NCBI GenBank assembly: GCA_958295745.1
Contig: OY282370.1
Span: forward strand, 2,943,244-3,007,243
Length of the DNA: 64,000 bases
Direction: 5' to 3'
Source of the DNA: an uncultured Acidimicrobiia bacterium
GTDB taxonomy: Bacteria; Actinomycetota; Acidimicrobiia; Spongiisociales; Spongiisociaceae
Shown: positions 43,476 through 50,749 of the stretch, piece after piece
Numbering within the stretch: position 1 is the stretch's first letter
Layout of the letters: every line of letters begins with the position of its first letter
The notes under the pieces: model-generated
The model's input: only the letters and a program-made list of their open reading frames with translations
Databases searched by the model: none
What the model was told of the DNA's origin: nothing
Position numbers and translations under genes: made by a program

Positions 43476-44359
43476 TCCGGCGGGTCTTCGGGCGGTACGG
43501 AGCCAAAACCGTATGGGGCGCCGCCATCGTAATCCTCATCATCCTGCTGGCCGTCCTGGCCCCGGTCCTGGCGCCTTACGGTTCGGAGGAGCTGACCGGC
43601 GAGGTGTTGGCCGGTCCGGGCGGGCGGTTCCTGTTCGGCACCGACCGCAGAGGCATGGACGTGCTCACCAGGACCCTGCACGCTCCGCGGGTCGATCTGA
43701 CGGTCGGCCTAGCGGCCACGGTACTGGCCTTCGTGATAGGGATTCCCCTGGGGACGATCGCCGGGATGTTCGAGGACCGCGGGCGGATCGGGGGGTTCTC
43801 GGCCCAGCTCATAATGCGGGGCATGGACGTGCTTCAGGCCTTCCCGGTGTTCGTGTTCGCTTTGGCGCTGGTGGCGGTGCTCGGGGCGGGGCCCGTCAAC
43901 CTGATACTCGGCCTGGCCTTCGTCAACACCCCGGTGTTCGTGCGGCAGATACGCACGGGAATCCTGGTGCTCCGGGAGGAGCCGTTCGTCGAGGCGGCCC
44001 ATATAGCCGGTTGGAGCAGGCTGCGCATCGCCTTCCGGCATGTGCTTCCCAACGCGCTCGGGCCTGCCGCTTCCCTGGTGTCGGTGATGATCGGCTTCTC
44101 GATCCTGCTCACCGCCGGCCTGAGTTTCGTGGGGGCTGGAGTCCGCCTGCCGACCGCCGAATGGGGGGTGATGATCTCCGAGGGTTCCAACCAGCTCGGC
44201 ACCGGCGAATGGTGGCCTTCGCTGTTCCCCGGACTGTCTCTGGCCTTCACCGTCTTCGGCTTCTCCCTGCTGGGGGAGGGCCTCAGGGAGGCGCCGTCCC
44301 GGGGGGCTTCGGGCAGCCTGTCGAGGTCCCGCCGCTGGGCCGACCGGGTGTTCGGATGA
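43472..44359 (+). CDS. Dpp/Opp-type ABC permease, DppC-like
   Basis: A 295-residue permease partner. After the first helix it carries the family segment FLFGTDRRGMDVLTRTLH; the EAA loop is EAAHIAGWSRLRIAFRHVLPNALGP, split here only in description; LSFVGAGVRLPTAEWG and the WWPSLFPGL region close the protein. ATG 43472 lies in an ATGA overlap with the DppB-like gene, and the ATPase gene overlaps its end in the same way, so the complex is made from one tightly coupled message. Confidence 0.92.
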   Translation: MIRRVFGRYGAKTVWGAAIVILIILLAVLAPVLAPYGSEELTGEVLAGPGGRFLFGTDRRGMDVLTRTLHAPRVDLTVGLAATVLAFVIGIPLGTIAGMFEDRGRIGGFSAQLIMRGMDVLQAFPVFVFALALVAVLGAGPVNLILGLAFVNTPVFVRQIRTGILVLREEPFVEAAHIAGWSRLRIAFRHVLPNALGPAASLVSVMIGFSILLTAGLSFVGAGVRLPTAEWGVMISEGSNQLGTGEWWPSLFPGLSLAFTVFGFSLLGEGLREAPSRGASGSLSRSRRWADRVFG

Positions 44360-45138
44360 GCGGGGTCGCCGCCGACCGTTTCTCCCTGGCCATAGACGGG
44401 AAGCGCCTGCTCGATGAGGTCACCTTCGATCTGGAACCCGGCCTGACCCACGCCTTCATCGGGGAAAGGGAGGCCGGTAAGACCCTGTTGCTGCGGGCTT
44501 TGGTGGGCATGTGGCCGGAGCGGGCCGAGGTCGCCGGGCGGCTGGCGGTCGCCGGCCTCGAACCGATGGGCCTCGAGGCGCCGGACCGGCTGGTGATGAG
44601 GCGCCGCCGCCTGCTCTTCCTGCCCGCTTCGGGGCGGGAGGCGCTCAACTCGGTGATACGGGTGGAGCGCCACTTCGAGGATGTCTGCTCGGTGCTCGAC
44701 GACCTGGGTGGGCGGAGGTCCGAGCGGAAAGCCGCCGTCCGGCGCCGGGCGCGGGCCGCCCTGATCGCCTTAGGCATCGCCGATCCCGACCGCGTCCTGG
44801 CCTCTTTGCCGGACGAGCTCAGCGGCGGAATGCGCAAACGGGTGCTGCTCAGCTTCGCCCTGCTGCTCAACCCCGGTGTGCTGACGGCCGACGACCCGAC
44901 CGGGGGCCTCGACGTGACCATTCAGCGCCAGCTCATGGACCTGCTGGCCTCGCTGCGGCGCCGGGAAGGGTTCACGCTGATCATCGCCACGCAGGATCTG
45001 GGGGTGGTGGCGCACTACGCCGACACGATCACGGTGCTCGACCGGGGCCGGGTGGTCGAGCACACCACCCCGTTGGAGTTCTTCGCCGGACCGGGCAGCG
45101 AAACCGGCGCCGCCATGCTGGCTAGGGCGAGGGTGTGA
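44356..45138 (+). CDS. Dpp/Opp-type ABC ATPase with degenerate catalytic residues
   Basis: A 260-residue nucleotide-binding subunit in the DppD place. Walker A GEREAGKT (36-43) and signature LSGGM (155-159) are kept, but the catalytic glutamate after Walker B is Asp180 (LTADDPTGGLD) and the switch histidine is Gln213 (ATQDLGVV). The C-terminal oligopeptide-type cysteine region is missing, so it is shorter than usual DppD (~325). Its own ATP site should be slow or non-hydrolytic, while it lends an intact signature to its partner. Confidence 0.88.
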   Translation: MSGVAADRFSLAIDGKRLLDEVTFDLEPGLTHAFIGEREAGKTLLLRALVGMWPERAEVAGRLAVAGLEPMGLEAPDRLVMRRRRLLFLPASGREALNSVIRVERHFEDVCSVLDDLGGRRSERKAAVRRRARAALIALGIADPDRVLASLPDELSGGMRKRVLLSFALLLNPGVLTADDPTGGLDVTIQRQLMDLLASLRRREGFTLIIATQDLGVVAHYADTITVLDRGRVVEHTTPLEFFAGPGSETGAAMLARARV

Positions 45139-46142
45139 TGAGCCGGGTCGTGACCGTGGAGGGGCTCCGCAAGGTATTCCGCCTCGAAGGAGGGGGCCGG
45201 CTGGTTGCGGTGGCGGGCGTGTCCTTCGGGATCGACCGCGGGGAGGTGCTCGGCCTCATCGGGGAGAGCGGTTCCGGCAAGAGCACGGTGGGGCGGTGCC
45301 TGGCCGGGCTGCTGACGCCCGACGGCGGCGCCGTCACCTGGGGCGAGGACCGCGTCCGGGCCGGCAGTCTCTTCCGGGAGTTTCCCGGGTTGTGGCCGGC
45401 GGCGGGTGCGCAGGGCGAGGACCGCGTCCGGGTCGGCATGGTCTTCCAGGAACCTCGCGATTCGGTGAACCGGCGTTTCCAGGTGTGGGAGGCGGTCGCC
45501 GATCCTCTCATCGCCCGCGGGATGCGGCGGGGTCCTCGGCTGGCGGCCCGGGTCGAGGAGACGGCCGCCTTGGTCGGCCTCGACCGCTCCCACCTGCTGC
45601 TGGACTGCGGCGGCCTCCCCGAGGAGCTGCTGCAGCGGGCCTCCATAGCCCGCGCCCTGATCATCGAACCGACCCTCCTGATCCTGGACGAGCCCACCAC
45701 GGCGCTGGACCCGGACGCCCGGGCCGGGGTGCTCGAGCTGATCAGACGGCTGCGGGGAAGCTCTTCCACGGCCATCCTGCTGATCAGCCATGATCTGGCG
45801 GCCATCCGGTCGGTGACGGAGAGGGTCGCCATCATGTATCTCGGGAAGATCGTCGAACGGGGCCCCACCGATCGGCTGTTCGTCGACCCTCTGCACCCGT
45901 ACACCCGGGCCCTCATCGAGTCGGCGCTGGATCTCGACCCCTCCACCCCCATGGCCCCCGTGGAGCTCAGCGGAGAGATCCCGAGCCCCATGGACCGCCC
46001 CCCCGGATGCCCCTTGGAACCCCGCTGCCCCTGGTCGATCGCCGGGTGTGCGGAGGCCGAGCCGCCCGAGGAGGACTTCGGCGCCGACCATTCGGTGTCC
46101 TGCATACGGGCCGGGGAATTCGCCGCCGGGCTTCGGGGGTAG
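45138..46142 (+). CDS. Dpp/Opp-type ABC ATPase with degenerate signature motif
   Basis: A 334-residue subunit in the DppF place. Walker A GESGSGKS (42-49), Q-loop Gln104, Walker B LLILDE with Glu185, and switch His218 (SHDL) are intact, but the LSGGQ signature is replaced by GLPEELLQR (159-167). The C-terminus has PLHPYTRALIESAL and four cysteines (GCPLEPRCP, GC, SC) like iron-sulfur-bearing family members. A 19-base direct repeat (45342-45360 and 45414-45432, in frame) gives GEDRVR twice before the Q-loop. ATG 45138 overlaps the previous stop by one base. Confidence 0.88.
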   Translation: MSRVVTVEGLRKVFRLEGGGRLVAVAGVSFGIDRGEVLGLIGESGSGKSTVGRCLAGLLTPDGGAVTWGEDRVRAGSLFREFPGLWPAAGAQGEDRVRVGMVFQEPRDSVNRRFQVWEAVADPLIARGMRRGPRLAARVEETAALVGLDRSHLLLDCGGLPEELLQRASIARALIIEPTLLILDEPTTALDPDARAGVLELIRRLRGSSSTAILLISHDLAAIRSVTERVAIMYLGKIVERGPTDRLFVDPLHPYTRALIESALDLDPSTPMAPVELSGEIPSPMDRPPGCPLEPRCPWSIAGCAEAEPPEEDFGADHSVSCIRAGEFAAGLRG

Positions 46143-46214
46143 GGTGAGGCGGACGCACCCCCGGCGGAACGGCGGGAAGGGCGGCGCGAGCAGCCTCGGA
46201 GAGGAAGGTGAGGT

Positions 46215-47255
46215 ATGGACAGGCTAGGAGTGGGGCTGTGGGGGGGCATGCCGGTCAACGATCTGATCGATGTGGTGAAGCTGGCGGACCGGCGCGGGTA
46301 CGAATCGGCCTACATCATCGAGAGTTTCTCGGACGCCTTCTGCTTTCTGGCCGCCTGCGCCCGGGAGACCGAACAGATCGTCCTGGGCACCGGCGTGGCC
46401 ACGGTGTTCACCCGCAATCCGACCACCATCGCCATCGCCGCGGCCACCGTCGATTCGATCTCGGAGGGCCGGTTCCGGCTGGGTCTCGGGGTCGGCCATC
46501 GCGAGATCCATCTGATGCGCGACGACGTGGAGATAGAACGCCCCTCTCCTTTCGAACGCCCGCTGGCGAGGCTGCGCGAGACCACCGAGCTGACCCGCGC
46601 CATCATCAGGGGCGCCCACCGGGGTGAGCCGGTCCGCTATAAGGGCGATATCTTCCACGTTCGCGACTACGAACCGTGGCTCAGCCCCTACCGCGGCGAT
46701 ATAGAGATCTTCTACGGGGCGCTGGCCGAATCCACCTTCGAGCTGGCCGGAGAGATCGCCGACGGCGTGGCCCCCATCTTCGTCCCCCTCGATTTCGTCC
46801 CGGTCATGAAGGATGCGGTGGCGAGGGGCGCGGCCCGCGCCGGGCGCGACCCGTCCGAGATAGATCTCGGGTGCTACCTCCCCACCTCGGTCAGCGAGGA
46901 CGTGGAGGAGGCCAAGCTGGCCGCCAAGTACGACGTGGCCATCCACATGTCGTCATACCGGTACTACCGAACCTACTTCGAACGGAGGGGCCGGGGGGAG
47001 ACCGCCAGCCGGGTCAAGCAGCGGGTCGACGCCGGGGACATGGCCGGGGCCGTGGAGCTGATCGACGACGACATGGCCGATTCGGTGACCGTGTACGGGA
47101 CGCCCGAGATGTGCCGGGAGAAGATCGACCGCTACCGGGCGGCCGGCATCACCCTGCCGATCCTCTTCCCCCTCTATCCGGGTTTCCGCAGTTACCTGCC
47201 CAACGAGCGGTCCAAAGCCGGGATCATGCAGGTGGTCGACTCGCTGGGGAGCTGA
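46215..47255 (+). CDS. LLM-class F420-dependent oxidoreductase
   Basis: A 346-residue TIM-barrel luciferase-like monooxygenase of the F420 type (relative of methylene-H4MPT reductase). Features: VGLWGGMPVNDLIDVVKLAD, the bulge region LGTGVATVFTRNPTTIA, RFRLGLGVGHREI and the late VYGTPEMCREKIDRYRAAG. It probably uses deazaflavin F420 or FMN; substrate unknown. GAGAGGAAGG precedes the ATG. The position after the ABC operon suggests it may act on the imported compound, but this is only positional. Confidence 0.88.
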   Translation: MDRLGVGLWGGMPVNDLIDVVKLADRRGYESAYIIESFSDAFCFLAACARETEQIVLGTGVATVFTRNPTTIAIAAATVDSISEGRFRLGLGVGHREIHLMRDDVEIERPSPFERPLARLRETTELTRAIIRGAHRGEPVRYKGDIFHVRDYEPWLSPYRGDIEIFYGALAESTFELAGEIADGVAPIFVPLDFVPVMKDAVARGAARAGRDPSEIDLGCYLPTSVSEDVEEAKLAAKYDVAIHMSSYRYYRTYFERRGRGETASRVKQRVDAGDMAGAVELIDDDMADSVTVYGTPEMCREKIDRYRAAGITLPILFPLYPGFRSYLPNERSKAGIMQVVDSLGS

Positions 47256-47272
47256 CGCGTATTCTTACTGAT

Positions 47273-47509
47273 ATGAAAACCAGTGCACCCCCCAGCGTGA
47301 CCGACATGCCCTTGGATGTCCTCGAAGAGGTGCTGGACAATTTCCACTCCCGCCTCGTCGCCGCTCTCCCTGATGGGTATGTGCTCGCCGGCGGCGAAGT
47401 CCGCCGGGTGCGGGAAGACCTGCCCGACCGGATCACGGTAGAAGGCATGAACGGACCGGTGGATATCCGCGGCATCCCCTACGCTGCCGGTCTCATCCCG
47501 GACGGGTAG
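47273..47509 (+). CDS. small hypothetical protein
   Basis: A 78-residue acidic protein, unrecognised: PLDVLEEVLDNFHSRLVAALP, then GYVLAGGEVRRVREDLPDRI and a short GMNGPVDIRGIPYAAG tail. No ribosome binding site is evident before ATG 47273, so the start, or the gene itself, is doubtful. It follows the LLM gene by 17 bases. Confidence 0.4.
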   Translation: MKTSAPPSVTDMPLDVLEEVLDNFHSRLVAALPDGYVLAGGEVRRVREDLPDRITVEGMNGPVDIRGIPYAAGLIPDG

Positions 47510-47592
47510 AGCTTCAAGGGCCGACCCCAACCAGGGGATCCTGCTCAAACATGCCGACCCGGTCGAACCAGGCGGTGAGGCCTGAAGGAGGC

Positions 47593-47611
47593 CCGGCCCA
47601 AGATCGGCCGG
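47593..47611. terminator. candidate terminator between convergent genes
   Basis: CCGGCC (47593-47598) and GGCCGG (47606-47611) form a 6-bp stem with a 7-base loop followed by TTT, between the small gene ending at 47509 and the methyltransferase gene ending at 47645. Confidence 0.35.
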
Positions 47612-47644
47612 TTTCACGGGTCAGGTATAAGGTAGAATCGATAG

Positions 47645-48679
47645 CTATAGGTTGGCGGTAACTGCAGATTTGGATCCGATGCGTCTGACGCGTCTTTTAC
47701 GTCCACCATCCTCGGGAAGCGGCTCTTCTGGTTCGCCGTTCCACAGCAAGTCGGGTCGCGGTATCCGGTAGTACTGCACACCGGAGCTCTTTTGATGATC
47801 TGATTCGGTCTGGAATCGACCGATGGCGCCAAGTAGGTATTCCTCGTTGAGGTCGATGCACTTCCAGTTACGTTCCAGCCGCTCACACACCTCGCCGGTG
47901 ACACAGCTTCCGGCGAAAGGATCGACAACTACATCTCCTCGGTCGGTTGTCATCCGGATAAAGAACTCGGGAAGTTCGCTGGGATACCGTGCGGGATGCG
48001 GTGTAATGCTGTTTGCTCGGCAATACCTCTGGTAGTTCCCGTTGCTTTCGGTATTGGGGATAGCCAGCAGATTGGGTGGAATCGATGCTCCGTTATTTTT
48101 ACTGAAATTGGCGCTTATATCATGTCCTGATGGACGCTTCATTGCTTTGTATCCATTCTTCAGTAGATATTTCATCGAATCGCTGTAGGGTTGTAATACT
48201 CGCCTGTTGGTCGCTTTGGGCCAAGGAGTCTTCGAAAGCCACCATACGGTGTTGACAGCATCTTTGACCCTCAGCCTGCGTACGGTTACCCACTCGGCCG
48301 GTGTGGGAAGCTTCGATGGATTCCACCAATAGAACTCTTGGGCGAGATGAAATCCAAACTCTTCGCACAGCATTATGAGTAGCTTGAAGTGATAGAGGCT
48401 GCGGGTAGGATGGCCTGGAATCCAAGAGCCGCCGATATCGATCACAAAGCTCCCTGTATCACGCAGCACCCGATGGAACTGCGCGGCGAATGGCCGGAAC
48501 CAGTCCAGATAGGCGTCTGCCGGCTGGTTCCCGTAGTCCTTCTTGCGGACAAGCGCAAAAGGAGGACTCGTCATGATCAGATCGACTGACGCTTCTTCCA
48601 TTTCGGCGAACACGCTGATCGAGTCGCCGTGGATCATCTCACCGCGGTCAGTGGAAAAATAGCTCTGCAGTGCGTTCAT
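47645..48679 (-). CDS. orphan beta-class DNA methyltransferase
   Basis: A 344-residue amino-methylating DNA methyltransferase with permuted (beta-class) order: motif IV TSPPF at 37-41 first, AdoMet motif I DPFAGS at 253-258 later, and a central target-recognition region. TSPPF/Y favours N4-cytosine methylation, though N6-adenine is possible. The fairly neutral GC content contrasts with the flanking genes, suggesting acquisition. GAGAGGAC lies upstream of ATG 48679. No endonuclease is adjacent, so it acts alone or protects against a distant enzyme. Confidence 0.88.
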   Translation of the reverse strand: MNALQSYFSTDRGEMIHGDSISVFAEMEEASVDLIMTSPPFALVRKKDYGNQPADAYLDWFRPFAAQFHRVLRDTGSFVIDIGGSWIPGHPTRSLYHFKLLIMLCEEFGFHLAQEFYWWNPSKLPTPAEWVTVRRLRVKDAVNTVWWLSKTPWPKATNRRVLQPYSDSMKYLLKNGYKAMKRPSGHDISANFSKNNGASIPPNLLAIPNTESNGNYQRYCRANSITPHPARYPSELPEFFIRMTTDRGDVVVDPFAGSCVTGEVCERLERNWKCIDLNEEYLLGAIGRFQTESDHQKSSGVQYYRIPRPDLLWNGEPEEPLPEDGGRKRRVRRIGSKSAVTANL

Positions 48680-48843
48680 GGTGAGTGTCCTCTCGAGAAT
48701 CCCACACCTGTAATTCTATCTTCTGCGGGGCGGGTCGGCAACCCGCAGTCGATCAGGCGCATGCCCCCAACGCCCTCCTCGGCGGGGTGGCCGGGTGTGT
48801 CGTTACAGGCATACCCGCAAAGTACCCGCCCGCTGTGACAGAT

Positions 48844-48864
48844 CCGGCGGGGCCGGACCGCCGG
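48844..48864 (-). terminator. candidate terminator of the hydantoinase operon
   Basis: CCGGCG (48844-48849) pairs with CGCCGG (48859-48864) around a 9-base loop immediately after the stop codon of the last gene of the minus-strand operon. Confidence 0.35.
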
Positions 48865-49308
48865 TCAGGGGGTCTGTCCGCCGGGGAACTCGATCACCCG
48901 GCGCCGGAGGAACCGCCATCTCCCGTCCACCTCGATGAGCTCGTCGTCGTAGGCGGCGAGGAGGGCGGGCCGGGCGCCGGGGCCGTCGGGCGTGAACATG
49001 ATGTGGTAGGCGAACAGGGTGGCCCGGCCGCCCTCGCCCTCGACGATCATGTTGGTGGTCCAGTGCTGGGCGCCCCTCCACTCGGCGTACTCGGGCTTCG
49101 TCCAGAAGTCGGTGGCGAACGCCCGCAGCTCGTCGTGCCCGCGGAAGGTGGGGACGACCAACCCCTCGAACACCCCGTCCGGATGGAACGTGTCCACCCA
49201 GCCCTCGACATCTCCCGAGTCGATCGCCCGGTTGTAGCGGGCGACCAGCTCGTGTATCTCTACCTTGTCGGCGGCGGTTAGGGGCATGTCGTCCTTCCTT
49301 ATCGTCAT
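48865..49308 (-). CDS. SnoaL/NTF2-like protein
   Basis: A 147-residue protein of the SnoaL-like NTF2 fold: ADKVEIHELVARYNRAIDSG, DTFHPDGVFEG and AAYDDELIEVDGRWRFLRRR. Such domains act as small cyclases, isomerases or dehydratases, or as ligand pockets. ATG 49308 follows GGAGGG; ATG 49287 with AAGGAAGG is an equally good alternative. It is the last gene of the hydantoinase operon, starting 1 base after the MmgE/PrpD stop. Confidence 0.83.
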   Translation of the reverse strand: MTIRKDDMPLTAADKVEIHELVARYNRAIDSGDVEGWVDTFHPDGVFEGLVVPTFRGHDELRAFATDFWTKPEYAEWRGAQHWTTNMIVEGEGGRATLFAYHIMFTPDGPGARPALLAAYDDELIEVDGRWRFLRRRVIEFPGGQTP

Positions 49309-49309
49309 A

Positions 49310-50749
49310 TCAGCCCCCTCCGAGCGACCTGACGAAGCCGCCGATGTCCCGGCAGGCTTCCAGCTCGGAGCAACGGGCCAGTATCTCGTCGAAGCGGCGG
49401 CGGGCCATGGAGCCCGACAGGCAGTACTCGTAGAGGGCGTCGTATTTGGCCAGGAGCTCCGCTTCCGACAGGGGCCGCTCCGGCTCGCCTCTCGGATGAT
49501 GGACGGTGCGGGTCGCGGAGGCGCCGCCGCGTCTGCGCACGGTGACCCGGGCGGGCAGGCCGGCGGGGAAGAGGTCGTCGAGATCCGCCGCCGGGCGGCA
49601 TTCGACCCGGTCCATGAGGCGTTTGGTCTCCGGGTCGCACAGCGAGTCGGGCTCGAGCGCATCCAGCCAGGCCCGCCGGTCCTGGACGACCTTGGCGGCG
49701 AAGAAGAACGAGCTGAGGCGGGCCACCTCCGGGGTGGCCGGATCGCGGCGCTCATCCGTTCCGGTGACCAGGTGCATGGCCCTGGGTTTCTCGATCACGA
49801 CCTGCTCCACGTCGGCGGGGGACAGGTCGCCCTCCACGACGATGCGCTCCAGCGCCTCGATCTCCGAATGGAGATACCTGGTGGTCGGATAGGGCTTCAG
49901 TCCGACCCTGGTGACCTCGAAGGGATCTCCGAGGGCCGACAGGGGAGCGGGGTCGGGCGCCAGGCTCTTGGAGTTGAGGAAACCGGTGGGGGCTTCGAGT
50001 ACCCGCGGGGAACCCCGCAGGCCCTCCCTGGCCAGCATGGCCGCGGTAACGCCGGTGCCGGGCTGCCACCCGCTCAGCATCGGCCGGCACCAGTAACCGG
50101 GGGAGGTCAGCTCGAGCGAGATGGTGCCCCCCACCGCCAGGTAGGCCCCGATTCCGAGCGCGTCGGTTTGGCCGCTCCGGTCGAGGCCGAGCAGCTTGGC
50201 GGCCGCCAGCGCCGCGCCGGGGGCGTTGGCGTCCGTGGTGTCGATCACCCCGCGGCCGACATTCAAAGCCATGCCCAGCTTGGCTATGGCCTCCACGCCC
50301 ACCACCGCCGCCGCGGCGAACTCGCCGAACGGGACCGTCTTCATCTCGGCGGCGGCGAACACCGCCGGAAACACCCCCGGGCAGATGTGGGTGGGGGCGC
50401 TCCATCGGTGGACGTCCATCAGGTTCAGGGTGTGGGCGAAGGCGCCGTTCACCATCGCCGCGTACTGGGGGGTGGTGGTCACGCCCCGGCCGATCACCGT
50501 CGACGTACCGGGGTGGAGGGCGGCCAGCCTCACGAGGGGCTCCAACCCCGGCCCTGACGAGCCGCCCACGCCCCGGCCCGTGGAGGCGGCCAGGGAAATC
50601 ACCACGAAGTCGCGGCACAGGCGGATGACCGCGGCGCGGACCTCCTCGTCCAGGTCGGCGTACGAGAGGTCGTGGGCCCAGCCGGCCAGGCGTTCGGTCA
50701 GGGGCGCCGGAAGCAGGCTCCACCGAAGGTCGGCGACGGTGGGCCTCAC
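49310..50749 (-). CDS. MmgE/PrpD-family protein (copy 1)
   Basis: A 479-residue protein of the MmgE/PrpD family, whose known members are 2-methylcitrate dehydratase, cis-aconitate decarboxylase and an iminodisuccinate epimerase. Typical stretches: RAAVIRLCRDFVVISLAA, AAMVNGAFAHTLNLMD, KLLGLDRSGQTDALGIG and LKPYPTTRYLHSEIEAL. GTG 50749 shares bases with the hyuA stop (GTGA) and has AAAGGAGG upstream. The family is divergent and the substrate is probably that of the hydantoinase genes. Confidence 0.85.
   Translation of the reverse strand: MRPTVADLRWSLLPAPLTERLAGWAHDLSYADLDEEVRAAVIRLCRDFVVISLAASTGRGVGGSSGPGLEPLVRLAALHPGTSTVIGRGVTTTPQYAAMVNGAFAHTLNLMDVHRWSAPTHICPGVFPAVFAAAEMKTVPFGEFAAAAVVGVEAIAKLGMALNVGRGVIDTTDANAPGAALAAAKLLGLDRSGQTDALGIGAYLAVGGTISLELTSPGYWCRPMLSGWQPGTGVTAAMLAREGLRGSPRVLEAPTGFLNSKSLAPDPAPLSALGDPFEVTRVGLKPYPTTRYLHSEIEALERIVVEGDLSPADVEQVVIEKPRAMHLVTGTDERRDPATPEVARLSSFFFAAKVVQDRRAWLDALEPDSLCDPETKRLMDRVECRPAADLDDLFPAGLPARVTVRRRGGASATRTVHHPRGEPERPLSEAELLAKYDALYEYCLSGSMARRRFDEILARCSELEACRDIGGFVRSLGGG

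Noticed and set aside
45342..45432. 19-base direct repeat in the second Dpp-type ATPase as a mobile footprint
   Set aside because: It is in frame, only extends a variable loop before the Q-loop and has no other signs of insertion.
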